64,000 nucleotides of DNA from Siphonodentalium dalli. Taxonomy: Eukaryota > Mollusca > Scaphopoda > Gadilida > Siphonodentaliidae. Positions 47,797 to 58,329 of the stretch are shown piece by piece; position 1 is the stretch's first letter, and the number at the start of each line of letters is the position of its first letter. The position numbers were made by a program, and so were the translations under genes. A model generated the notes under the pieces. It was not told the origin of the DNA and searched no databases. It was given only the letters and a program-made list of their open reading frames with translations. Location of the stretch: NCBI GenBank assembly GCA_032622095.1, contig CP136066.1, positions 148,521,559 to 148,585,558 of the forward strand, read 5' to 3'.

Positions 47797-48164
47797 TTAC
47801 CAATTCAAGACGATTTAGGTCTGGACATGTTCCAATAATATATGATGAAGTTTAGATTGATTTTGATGAAGCTAAAAACCAGTGTTAATGGCTTTGCGAC
47901 CAGCGCTAAAAAATATAAAGGTAGAATGAAATTGGGTTTCTCAATGATGGGCGGAGTTTTCTATTGGCGGGAATTCTATTAAGCTTCCGCGATAATCCCG
48001 GGTGAGTGAGCGATAAACCACTGGAGTGTGCAATGAAAAAATAGCGGTGGCGTACGCAAATATATTATAGAGGGGCAGGGAATAGGGAAATAGTTAGTGG
48101 TGAGTGATTTTGCATTTAGTATAACATTAAATTAGTATAAATCATGTATACTATGCCTGTTACA
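47797..48164 (-). repeat. 5' LTR of the gypsy element
   Basis: Direct copy of 43656-44016. On the minus strand it starts TGTAACAGGCATAG. The base next to its inner end is mid-RT, not a clear tRNA primer site, so the deletion removed the primer-binding region or the LTR recombined inwards. Confidence 0.8.
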
Positions 48165-48184
48165 TGACCAACATACCCTAATCT

Positions 48185-49930
48185 TTATATATATAGACTA
48201 GCAGGTTAGCCTGCCACAGGCGGCGTTGGTCCGAAACATGACATTTTTGTCTCTTTTCAATGAGTTAATCGTGCCTTTTTGAGAGAAATTATTGTACCCT
48301 CCCTAAAAGAGGTATGATTTAAGGTACATCGGGTGGAAAAAACTGACCCGATGATGTTGTTGTTGTTGGCATTCAGGGCTTCGGGTCGTTGTTGTTGGCA
48401 TCACGGCTCGGGGCTACCCGAAAAATCTCACATTGCCGTATAGGGAAAATAGGATTGCGTGTATTTAGTAATTTTAACTAATTATTTTCTCGCCAACAAT
48501 GTCGTTGTTGTTGATATTTACATATTTACGGCTTGGGGGCTATTTTCTCGCCAACAATGTCGTTGGCGTTCACGGTTTTGGGCAGTGGAAGTCCCGTCAG
48601 ATTCGGGACGTATCGCAGTGCCTCGGATTCACTTAAAAAACTGACCCGATGATGTCGTTGTTGTTGGCATTCAGGGCTTCGGGTCGTTGTTGTTGGCATC
48701 ACGACTCCCCGAAAAATCTCACATTGCCGAAAAGGGAAAATAGGATTGCGTGTATTTAGTAATTTTAACTAATTATTTTCTCGCCAACAATGTCGTTGTT
48801 GTTGATATTTACATATTTACGGCTTGGGAGCTATTTTCTCGCCAACAATGTCGTTGGCGTTCACGGTTTTGGGCAGTGGAAGTCCCGTCAGATTCGGGAC
48901 GTATCGCAGTGCCTCGGATTCACTTAAAAAACTGACCCGATGATGTCGTTGTTGTTGGCATTCAGGGCTTCGGGTCGTTGTTGTTGGCATCACGACTCCC
49001 CGAAAAATCTCACATTGCCGAAAAGGGAAAATAGGATTGCGTGTATTTAGTAATTTTAACTAATTATTTTCTCGCCAACAATGTCGTTGTTGTTGATATT
49101 TACGGCTTGGGGGCTATTTTATCGCCAACAATGAGGTTGGCGTTCACGGTTTGTGGCAGTGGAAGTCCCGTCAGATTCGGGACGTATCGCAGTGCCTCGG
49201 ATTCACTTAAAAAACTGACCCGAATATGTCGTTGTTGTTGGCATTCAGGGCTTCGGGTCGTTGTTGTTGGCATCACGACTCCCCGAAAAATCTCACATTG
49301 CCGAAAAGGGAAAATAGGATTGCGTGTATTTAGTAATTTTAACTAATTATTTTCTCGCCAACAATGTCGTTGTTGTTGATATTTACGGCTTGGGGGCTAT
49401 TTTATCGCCAACAATGAGGTTGGCGTTCACGGTTTGTGGCAGTGGAAGTCCCGTCAGATTCGGGACGTATCGCAGTGCCTGAGATTCACTTAAATTTCAG
49501 CAGCCATATAGCTGCGTCAGTTAGCAGGAATTGTGGTGTGTAAGTTTAGACTTTAAAATCTGAATGTTTCGGAAATAGACTAAGATTTTCAGCCGTAACA
49601 AAAAATGTATACATCAGAAAATGTAAATTCTATATTTTGCGAGGTATTAGCAAGTTTTGGCTCAACGGGTTTAGCAGTTTGAAGTGAATATGGATATAAA
49701 AATATACATATACAGATAAACAAAAATGTAGAGTTACTCCTCTTGGATCGCGAGCGAATATCAACCCGATTAACCCCCGCCGTGTTTGAGGTGATTTTAT
49801 TGATTGGGAGTGGAGAATGGGTGATCAGGCTTTTTACCCTTATATACGAAATTTGAGCTCGATCCGTCCAGGCGTTTTCGATTCCATGACGTACCCACAT
49901 ATATACACACACACATATATATACGGAAGT
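48185..49930 (+). mobile_element. Dispersed element carrying a satellite array
   Basis: Begins after a TATATATA run with GACTAGCAGGTTAGCCTGCC and ends with CGAAATTTGAGCTCGATCCG, CACACACACATATATATACGG and AAAATATATATATAG. These edges match the style of the element at 23776-24520. The satellite units fill its middle. Plausibly a Helentron- or SINE-like non-autonomous element that recruited tandem repeats, as some mollusc elements do. Confidence 0.5.
48338..49494. repeat. Tandem satellite, unit 291 bases (last spacing 283)
   Basis: GTGTATTTAGTAATTTTAAC recurs at 48459, 48750, 49041 and 49324. Each unit contains CTCGCCAACAATGTCGTTG twice in altered form, AGTCCCGTCAGATTCGGGAC (a partial inverted repeat of GTCCCG/CGGGAC) and GCATTCAGGGCTTCGGGTCG. 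The later units lack the 8 bases ACATATTT, which explains the shorter spacing. The copies are nearly identical, so expansion is recent. Open frames inside are by-products. Confidence 0.9.
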
Positions 49931-50590
49931 CTCAAAATATATATATAGATAATACTTATGCTACTTCAATATACCCTCGTGAAAATAGGTTCATATTGCA
50001 CCTAAATACTGACATTGGTTCGTATTGGACTTATTTTGTTCTGGAATATGCCCATACAGTGGACTTATACCCGTTATTCAGTTGCATGACGCGGGCCACG
50101 GTGAAAAGACATATATAAAGAGCGTCAACTGGTGGTGTAATAGGCCCATAGTGAGCTTATCTGTTTTTTGTTTTGTTTTTTTATATATTTATATAATTTT
50201 GTTTAAATCAAAATTTGAAAAACTAACGCCGTTGTAAGCTCCGACAGGGTACCCTAAGCCACCACACCAAATATAATTCAAATCGGACCAGAATTCTGGG
50301 AGAAAAATCCGGACAGACAGATATATCCTACTCATTTATATAGATTACGGCCCGATACCGTGGATCAGAATACACGCATTTGAAAACAGATAAGTTTGGA
50401 CAACTGCGTCAGCACGAGTGAGTTTATTTTTAGAGTATATAATGTCCGTATAACGATATTACATGTATTTATTGACCCAGATCTCCCTTCGACGCTTCTG
50501 ATAAATTATGTACACATGTTTGAGTTTCCAATGAGTCGTGGCCGTTTAACCATGCTGCCGGTTTGTAAAAGGCCACAACATTGACGCTTA
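49930..50590. other. Upstream region of lectin gene 2 with repeat fragments
   Basis: 49985-50150 shares CGCGGGCCACGGTGAAAAG and TATAAAGAGCGT with the inverted element at 40618-40995. 50240-50340 ends in the dispersed-element tail phrase (CAAATCGGACC, CCGGACAGACAGATATAT). No gene. Confidence 0.5.
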
Positions 50591-50599
50591 TGTTCGTAT

Positions 50600-50824
50600 T
50601 GCATCAACCAGCCAACCATCGATACAAGATCGGGTGGTATACGCCTACATGGGGTATAGAGAGAGCTCTGGTCGATCGGTCGATGCAAGACATGCACAAA
50701 ACGTCACGGGTATCCAGGTATCCATTCGAGAGAGTTGAGCCTTTTAAAACACAACACGCCACGATAATATATCGCCTACAAGTGAGAAAGAGACGTTGAT
50801 TTGTGCATCCTTTCGAATTACAAC
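50600..50824 (+). promoter_or_regulatory. Promoter/5' leader of lectin gene 2
   Basis: Conserved with the 230 bases before lectin gene 3 (57485-57667): TACGCCTACATGGGG, CGGTCGATGCAAGAC, AGGTATCCATTCG and CTTTTAAAACACAACACGCC. The TTTTAAA at 50742-50748 is a TATA-like site about 80 bases before the ATG, which is at 50825. Conservation in both copies marks the likely control region. Confidence 0.45.
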
Positions 50825-51092
50825 ATGTATCTGCCTGTATTCACTGTTATTTTGACAATCTTTGGCCATGTGGATGGCAAACAGTTTATGTTAGTTGGTG
50901 GTTTATTACCGGTTGGGTGTGCACCATTCCCGACACGAGTTGAGACGGCTCACTCAGAGATTCAGTGCGCCGGGCTGTGTGAGCATTCGTGCAAAGAGTT
51001 CTCTTTCGATGGGGAGAAAAACAAGTGTTACTTGACAGATGGCACCGTTAACCACATTTCAACGTCACGGAATGTGTTCAGGAGCTTGGAAG
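50825..51092 (+). CDS. Lectin gene 2, exon 1: signal peptide and PAN/Apple-like domain
   Basis: Begins MYLPVFTVILTIFGHVDG, a signal peptide, so the product is secreted. Residues about 20-88 form a compact cysteine module with Cys at 32, 48, 52, 56 and 68 and the phrases PFPTRVETAHSEIQCAGLC, CKEFSFD and NKCYL, matching the PAN/Apple fold (protein or sugar contacts in secreted proteins). It ends TTGGAAG|GTAAG, phase 1, and joins in frame to the lectin exon at 53012. The ATG at 50825 is preferred because the paralogue at 57668 starts at the same codon. Confidence 0.75.
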
Positions 51093-51461
51093 GTAAGTTA
51101 ATATATATATGCGAGTGTCGCCTCGTTGGTCGTGACATTTAGGAACACAATGACAACATGCCAACCATAAACGTGGCTAGATTGTTTTTCTTGTGGTTTC
51201 CAACTGCAAATGTCCAACTGTATTCACCCCGTGTAGAAATATCAGACTCTGAGAACATTTGTAGGGCGCTTGACTCAGCTGTTTGTTACCTCAACTTGCA
51301 AGCCCGTCACATATTCCTAACCTAGTACTACTTGCAGGTTTCAGTCTAATATTTAGACTAAAAGTTGGCATTTTATAGATATCGGTATAACACGTATCTT
51401 TTACACTTGCCATTGGTTGTAATCTATCGGAACAATCTCAACATACATTTTCGGTCTTCAG

Positions 51462-51476
51462 ACGGCCCCTCTCCTG
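51462..51476 (+). CDS. Tentative 15-base linker exon of lectin gene 2
   Basis: TCTTCAG|ACGGCCCCTCTCCTG|GTATCTG would be a phase-1-to-phase-1 microexon adding G-P-S-P. Support is only the splice-like edges, the phase and the parallel with the linker exon of gene 3. Skipping it also keeps the frame. Confidence 0.15.
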
Positions 51477-51479
51477 GTA

Positions 51480-53011
51480 TCTGAGCGCCATATCACTCTG
51501 AACAATCGCTCTGACGATTCAGTGACCAATTTCACGAGTGGCTATCAAAGAATTCAACGATCGTATTCTACATCATGTTACATGCATGACAAACTTAGAT
51601 AGAGGGGCTTTTTACGAAATTAGGAATATACAAGTGGGTTTCTCCTGAGGTTCGTTGTATAGAGTAGACATTGCAAGTCCACTAGGTTTGCTCACAATAC
51701 ACCCGGGGTGAAATACATAAAATGCAATCGACCGGGTCGAACCGGTACTGTCATATCATAACTGGAACCGATCGCAATTTGAAATCCCTTGTCTCAAAGA
51801 CGAATCACGCACACTTCAAATATACCACGTAATTGTATTGGAGATTTCTCAAGTCACTGTACGCTTTATTCTGCAAACAATCACCGAATGGTGACAATAA
51901 TCTAACATGGCCTGCCCCTTCTCAAAATACAACATACCAAATTGCATCGATTTCTAATATTGCTGAGATACCAAAACCGGTTAATTCTATGTCGAAAAAA
52001 GTATAACTACCAAAAAGCACCAGACCGTCATATTTATTCGAATGCGTCTTCTCAGATGTGAATCACACACAACATATCACATTATGTTGAATATTGCTCA
52101 AGTTATCCGGACAACCCCAAAGCTAATGTGAATGCATGTTTCTACTAAAGGGTCCAATAAATGTGGGACCGGTGGGCAATTTAAATAACTTCTTTTTTTA
52201 TTTTATAATTGCAAGATTAGTATATACTACCTTTCTATACGAATATTATATGTCCCATAAAGACGCATTAAAGTAATACAAAAATAAACATTTGAAACGA
52301 TGTTTGGGTCCCCAAAAGAAGCTATTTGCACGGCATGGCACAGATTGTTGCGTGTTACTCTGTGCTTGATATCGTAGAAATAAAGAGCGTTTGTTTAACT
52401 TATGTGAGAAACATGGAAAATAGCTGGAAATTGGCTGTGATCATGCATGGAAAGTATTTTTCAGAGCATAGCAGTTGCTTTATTAATATTTCGTGTATTT
52501 GGCAACCTATCTTTTTCCTCCTTACAGTTATAATGAAATTTTTTAAGGCAAATTCTATAAAGCGCAGGGCGTGCTGTAATACAATTGTCTTCAAACTGTT
52601 CGGTTATAACTCATAACCTTAATCTAAAAAGGAGTTACCGGTTATAGTTTAAACCCCGTTTTGTTCAAAATTGTCGTTGAAGAAAAACTTCATGTTCGTC
52701 AGTTCCATTGGTCGGTCTTCCTTCCAAAGCACACATGACGCCCCTGTCCTGTTTGTAGAGTGACGGATACCGGTTTTGGTTATCATTAATGGCTATTCAG
52801 TGAAAACCAATTGGTTTACAGTTTTATTTGGAGATATCCCGACGTATTCAACTCTCTCCATATTAGTTGAAGGTATTTCCAAATATTTAAAGATATCTGC
52901 AAATGTTGATTTAGAGACATCTCACAGCATTTAAATATGGCTTCAACTATTTAATATTTGAATATATCTTCAAATGTTTGGGGTTATGTTCATGTTGTGC
53001 CAATTTTACAG
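51480..53011. other. Intron of lectin gene 2
   Basis: No other gene is supported. The frame at 52326-52616 overlaps another on the opposite strand and has no features. The acceptor is AATTTTACAG at 53011. Confidence 0.5.
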
Positions 53012-53179
53012 ACTACACATACAACAGCCACTTCGCTCTGTGGTACAGAGTTGGGATAATAGATAACAAACAAACATGGCGCCAGAGCAAGACCCTGTGT
53101 GAATGTGAGCGAGGACATATGTTCGAGGTCAGGAACCAAGAAATTTATGATTGGTTGAGGAGCATTGTGGTATACGCAG
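53012..53179 (+). CDS. Lectin gene 2, exon with N-terminal half of C-type lectin domain
   Basis: Phase-1 exon of 168 bases after TTTTACAG, ending TACGCAG|GTGGGT. It encodes DYTYNSHFALWYRVG, NKQTWRQSKTLCECERGHMF and EVRNQEIYDWLRSIV. The WRQSK..C..xGH core is the first half of a C-type lectin domain. It is nearly the same as 29236-29400. Confidence 0.8.
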
Positions 53180-54623
53180 GTGGGTATTTGCGGTCTGAAC
53201 TGTCCCTGATTATTAGCTAGCCTAACCGTGCATATATGTTTGGTATGCTTGGCATAATTTGGGGTGCTGCATGTAAAATCGCTAAATTATAGAATCTAAA
53301 TATTTTGTTTCACTACCTTGTGCACAATAAACTACGATTATAGCGTTTTCGTTCATGTTATTATTATTTTATAAATTCCAACAGTCACTATTTTGGTTTG
53401 TTTTTTTGTTTTTTTTCTGTTTTGTCATATTGTCATATTAGGTCCAACGTTTCGAACACTCCAAAGAAGTAAGTCACTCCTGATACATTTGACAAAAATC
53501 ACAGTTTGGGACTGCACAACGTAAAAGTCGGGCATGATCCCTGTTATTGCAATTACCAATATGGTTAGTGGGCAACCACATCACTCCTTAACTTGCAGAC
53601 ATAGAGATTGCATTGTGTACGGCCGTATGTTAAAACATTAGTAAGTCTGAACTGACTGGAATGAAATCTGATAATGTGAGTTTATTAGCACAAAATACAA
53701 GTCAAGCTCGCATGCGTGTCCCCCCGCCAATTTTCAACATGGTTGTGGACCTTTGTTGGAATTAACACGACCAAGCGATGCTCTTGTTTCCTTATCAGTT
53801 TCTGTTTTAGTTTGTTTCTGGCTTCTTTCATGTTTGTTTGTTGTTTGCTTGTTTATTTTGTTTGCATTGCGAATACCGATAATAAAGGTCCCACGTTTCC
53901 TGATCAATAATTTGACGACCAAATGAATTAATTATATCTGCTCCAACATTATTTCAATCCAGGTTAACTGATCGTGATATATTGTTGAAACCTTATGTTG
54001 TGGACGATTTTTGCTCGATATCTTAGGAAATAATTGGTTTAGAAGATCGGGGATGTAGCGCATAATGTTTAAAAAATGTGGGGTTTTGAGGGATGCAAAC
54101 GGGGATATGACATTAGCGAACGACATTTTTGGGCAACGTCAATGTCGTTGAAATGTGAACATCAAACTCGGACATGCAATGACATTTCGGCCAGGGACAT
54201 ATCGACCCAGATAAGGCACCGCCTTGCTAGAATCCATTGTACCCGGCCAAATTTCTGCTATCGGGGCATACACATGTACGTATACCTACCCGGGACCAAA
54301 CCTCTAATGGTGCCAGTGACTCTAATGAAAATATTGCTCCAATAAACTTGACATAATTTCTTATTTCTTTCACGTATTTTCTCCAAAGGTATATAAACTT
54401 GAACTAATTACGTTCTGCGGCAATAATGCTCAGTATAAAATGTTCTTGAACATTGGTATTCTTATTTCATTTTGTTTGCGCATTTATATTTAGTACATGT
54501 ATCCTCGATGAAAATTCTAAATGTAGTGTGTTGCGAAAACAAATCTACATTTTATATTCACAGGTGTATATGGCTGTGGTATCTGTTTTAAAATTCCATT
54601 ATGCATCATCGTACCTATTTCAG
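53180..54623. other. Intron of lectin gene 2
   Basis: About 1.4 kb, against 4.7 kb for the same intron in gene 1. Frames at 53716-54345 have no recognisable domain. The acceptor is CCTATTTCAG. Confidence 0.55.
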
Positions 54624-54862
54624 GTAGCAATAACATGCATCACTATATTGACGGAACAGATGAATCCAGCGCGGGTGTTTGGAAGAACAGATACGGCGAA
54701 CCACTGTGGATTGCTCCTGATATGCAACAAGAGAACCATGGTGGAAATCAACACTGCGTGACCATCATGCACAAACCAGGCGGCACTCCGATTCTTATGA
54801 ACGACTATGACTGCGACAGCATAAACCCGAATCACTTACTCAGATATGTTTGTGAACTGTAA
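54624..54862 (+). CDS. Lectin gene 2, last exon: C-terminal half of C-type lectin domain
   Basis: Phase-1 exon encoding SNNMHHYIDGTDESS, WKNRYGEPLW, NQHCVTIMHKPGG, LMNDYDCD and LLRYVCEL before TAA. With the 53012 exon it gives a complete C-type lectin domain of about 135 residues with the four core cysteines. GEPL stands where EPN or QPD is normal and MND where WND is normal, so calcium-dependent sugar binding is uncertain. The whole product would be about 225 residues: signal peptide, PAN/Apple, lectin. Confidence 0.85.
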
Positions 54863-57010
54863 GAAAGATCAAGAGTATGGAATCCAATTTATACCACTTT
54901 ATTTTGTCGAAAAATCCACCAGGCGCCGAACGCGCCAGAGGCGACAAAATGTGTGCCGTATATTGTCGCAAATTTTGACGCTTCTGAAAGGAACAGAAAA
55001 CGATGAAATAGACGGAACCGAGATCACGACCTTTGTCTGCGCGACCAAAGTGATAAGAGCGACAAAATGAAGCGACGAAAGCGACAACTGTCGTTTGATT
55101 GTGGCGGTTATTACGTGTGCCGCATGTATACAGTCCTAGATATTCTTGATAGCTATGGTTCGCTGGGCGTTTTATTTATAGATAATGTTTTTTTTGGGAG
55201 GATTAAAAATCTAACTGCGAACCGGAGGCCGAGTCCGGTAAAAGGTGTAGTTGGGAATTTCAATGTCGTTTATTGTCCTTTGCATTATTATGTCATTAAT
55301 GTTGATTTTTGGTTTCTGACAAGCTATGTCAATTACAAATAAAAGAAATGAAAAATATAATTTGTAAGTCTTATATTTCAACTGTTATATATATTTTTCG
55401 TTCAGCAGCCCACTGGGGGTTGTGGTCGGAGACGGCCAAGTCGGCCGCCGGTTCGTTAATTAGGTGCTGGTTGTTATTGTTATTTTAACGGAATTCTGAG
55501 TTGGTCATTCGTGAAACCAATATATTTTATATTCTATAATTACAAACATGGGTATATAATATATGATCTTGAGCGCGTTACCATTTCTGACATTGGTTTT
55601 CTTGTCTCACATGCGTCGATTTTGTCGCGGTCGACTAATGTCGCATGTGTCGGTTTCATCATTTCGGTCGCGGGCGAGATTTCGGTTCCGTCGCATGTCT
55701 CGGTTCTGTCGCCTGCTGGATTTTTTCGACAAAATAAAGTGCATGGCACAAATAGGTTTCCATACAAGAGAGATGGTTCGGCTGAATTGTCATTGCGCCT
55801 GGTCACGTGGTCCAGCAGATGTGCTATGGCGTTGGTGGGGCCTGCTGCATTAACTATGATGTTGGTGGAGCAAGATGATAAAATGGTGTTGAAAGAAATT
55901 CAATTGTTATTTTCGGCATGGACTTTGACAAATCTGAACGATTCAACAAAAAGCTATCATCGGCAGAAAAATCCAGATGAACATATAACATACATGTATT
56001 GCAATAATGGCAGCGTTCATTGTCACAAAAATATCTCAACAGCAATATGTATTTGGGTCGATAAACATAAATGTGGACAGCCATTGTTAAATTTGTTTCT
56101 TCCTGCATGCAATTTCCTTCTAAATGCAATATAATGTATTGTACCATACAATGACCAGTCAGGAGAAATATCCAGGGTTCGCGCTGCCGCTTGCCAAATT
56201 TGGTAACAAATATTTTCATTTTGGCAAAACAAAAATGTCTTTTTTTTTGGCACGTGTGTTTTTGATTATGGGATGTGAACTATCTACATGTAGTCATAAA
56301 CGATACTTTCTTTATGTCATAGTAAAACTTTCATCAAACGGTTAATTGACCGTGGTTAAAATATGAGTCCGAAAAAAGCAATGTTCTTTAACGATTTCGT
56401 TGACGCTGGTATATAAGTAATTTGTAACAGGCTCTTGGTGCAGATATATACCGTCACTTTGCTCGAAACAGTACATGGTAATTACAGAATTATTTTTACA
56501 GTTAAACCCCCTGGCCTGAATCGTCATCTCCGGTTTAAACCTTGTCTGTGTAAATATCTAGGTTTAAACCGCCACTTGACAGCTAAATCCGTGGTATAAA
56601 CCCGAGACCTCAAGTATAAGCCACGCATTCGTCATTTCTGGTTTAAAACTGTTCCAGCTAGACGACGGTATTTAAATTTAAGGAACAGGTATTAACTACG
56701 AAATATATTACCTAGACTACTTTTTCAATGTTATAAATAAACTTCCCTGACACAACACCCAACAGTCCCAGGCTTTGAATACTGGATTGTATACGGTTAT
56801 GTTTGCTTCAAGCTACTTCAGAACTATACGTGACAGTGGGATAAATTTTCTCAAGTTGTGAATGAGATCTATACAGATGTCAATGCTGTCTGTTGAAGGA
56901 ACCCAAACTGAGTTATTTTGTGTCAACTATATCGACTGCTGTGCTCACGCGTCAGAACATTCTACTCTGAATGCTTACATTAACGACCGACACTTGAGTG
57001 TGTCTGACAT
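54863..57010. other. 3' flank of lectin gene 2; inverted-repeat-rich, no gene
   Basis: 54890-55060 and 55600-55760 are decayed reverse complements (GGATTTTTCGACAAAATAAAG, CGGTTCCGTC, GTCGCC), a foldback spanning about 0.9 kb. 55320-55600 matches 13985-14107. The 207-codon frame at 55511-56134 runs across these repeats and has no domain, so I do not call it a gene. 56500-56660 has repeated GGTTTAAACC-type phrases. Confidence 0.55.
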
Positions 57011-57016
57011 TTTCAG

Positions 57017-57099
57017 AATGAGGTTCCATATGGTGAATTTAGGGATGCTACCCCGCGAAACGGGATAGCGTCACCAAATTCACCTTCTGGGACTTCATT
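57017..57099. repeat. Nested-stem element, copy B
   Basis: Outer stem AATGAGGTTCC / GGGACTTCATT (two G-U pairs), middle stem GGTGAATTT / AAATTCACC (perfect), apical stem GCTAcCCCG / CGGGaTAGC. Same layout as copy C 287 bases downstream. Confidence 0.75.
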
Positions 57100-57303
57100 C
57101 TTCTTAGGCATCAACTACTATGTGAGACCTTGTATCAGATTGATGTTCCTCAGTTGAGGTGATGTTCACCCATAGTCACCTCGTTTATGCATTTTACCTT
57201 CTGCAAATTAGGGGATATGGAAACTTCCCAGAGGGGAAAAAGTAACCAAAAACAATGTTAATTTGAGACTATATATACTTCACAGAAGATGAGGCCTAAG
57301 TAG

Positions 57304-57387
57304 AATGAGGTCCCACATGGTGAATTTGGTTATGCTAACCCGCGATGCGGGATAGCGTCACTAAGTTCACCCTCTGGGGACCTCATT
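57304..57387. repeat. Nested-stem element, copy C
   Basis: Outer stem AATGAGGTCCC / GGGGACCTCATT, middle stem GGTGAATTT / AAGTTCACC (one G-U pair), apical stem GCTAaCCCGC / GCGGGaTAGC with a three-base loop. It lies 280 bases before the start codon of lectin gene 3. Confidence 0.75.
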
Positions 57388-57484
57388 CAGATTCTGCAAA
57401 TGTCAGACACACTTTATTCAGCCTTGCATTTGTTACGGTAATCGATATGTATGCAAGAAATAAACTATGCATAACTATCGATGC

Positions 57485-57667
57485 AAGGCGGGGTAACATA
57501 CGCCTACATGGGGAGGAGCTCTGCTTGGTCTGTCGATGCAAGACACCATACGTCACCGGTCTCCAGGTATCCATTCGCGCGAGTTTATCATTTTAAACAC
57601 GCCACGTCATACGACTACCTGAGACGAGTGAGGACGAGACGTGTATTTGTTTCTGACGGTCGACATC
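57485..57667 (+). promoter_or_regulatory. Promoter/5' leader of lectin gene 3
   Basis: Shares the blocks listed for 50600-50824, including ATTTTAAACACGCC at 57590-57603 as the TATA-like site and a pyrimidine/purine leader before the ATG at 57668. Confidence 0.45.
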
Positions 57668-57935
57668 ATGTATTTGTCTGTATTCACTGTTATTTTGGCA
57701 ATCATTGCTAATGTGGAATGCAGAAAGTTTATGCTGGTTGATGATTTATCACCGGCCGGATGTCCACCATTCCCGACACGAGTTGAGACGGCTCACTCAG
57801 AGATTCAGTGTGCTGGGATGTGTGAGGGTTCGTGCAAAGAGTTCTCTTACGATGTGGAGAAAAACAAGTGCTACTTGACAGATGGCACGCTTGAGCCCAT
57901 TCCGACATCACGGAACGTGTTCAGGAACTTTGAAG
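57668..57935 (+). CDS. Lectin gene 3, exon 1: signal peptide and PAN/Apple-like domain
   Basis: Same length (268 bases) and phase as exon 1 of gene 2 and close to it in sequence: MYLSVFTVILAIIANVEC signal, then PFPTRVETAHSEIQCAGMC, CKEFSYD and NKCYLTDG. Cys at 32, 48, 52, 56 and 68 are kept and an extra Cys18 lies in the signal region. Donor GAAG|GTAAG at 57936. Changes such as GGLLPVGCAP to DDLSPAGCPP show divergence with the frame intact, so it has probably been under selection. The lectin exons are not found in the 6 kb that follow. Confidence 0.75.
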
Positions 57936-58329
57936 GTAAGTTTATATATAAGTCGCATATTGTTGGGGTGTGACTCGTCGATTGCCGATTTTGGAACATT
58001 GCGAACATCACGCAACCAGAGATGTGACCAAATCCCACTGCTTATTGCTTATAACTGTCCTATCCTCTCTGTTTATTCAACGTTCAAACACAACAATCGA
58101 TGTAGTTGGAAAATGTCCATCAATGGCGATTTCAGATTAGACTTCTATAGCTGAAAGTTGGGAGTAATTAAATCTTGTGTATTAATGCATGTTTGCTCTC
58201 TATTCGATTTTAATGTCCGTATCGATGTGATTTTATTTTACCATTTTTCATTCATTATTTCGATCTTAGTTGTCGCACGCGCGTGGTGGAATATGTGTTG
58301 ATTTTCGTGTAATTTCCGTGTGATCATAG

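Larger units (their letters stand above)
43656..48164 (-). mobile_element. Ty3/gypsy LTR retrotransposon, internally deleted and broken
   Basis: Two direct LTRs of about 361 and 368 bases bracket a minus-strand pol region. Order from the 5' LTR: a truncated reverse transcriptase abutting the LTR, RNase H, integrase zinc region, integrase core and a long acidic tail. The gag, protease and N-terminal RT parts are missing, so this is a deletion derivative. A purine tract sits next to the 3' LTR. No target-site duplication is obvious. Confidence 0.85.

Noticed and set aside
48459-49346. Repeated frames beginning MYLVILTNYFLANN
   Set aside because: Each starts at the same position of the 291-base satellite unit and ends where units vary; no evidence of selection on the protein.
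55511-56134. 207-codon open frame on the + strand
   Set aside because: It crosses two dispersed repeat fragments, overlaps other frames on both strands, lacks any domain, signal or splice context, and its first half is repeat sequence also present at 13985-14107.
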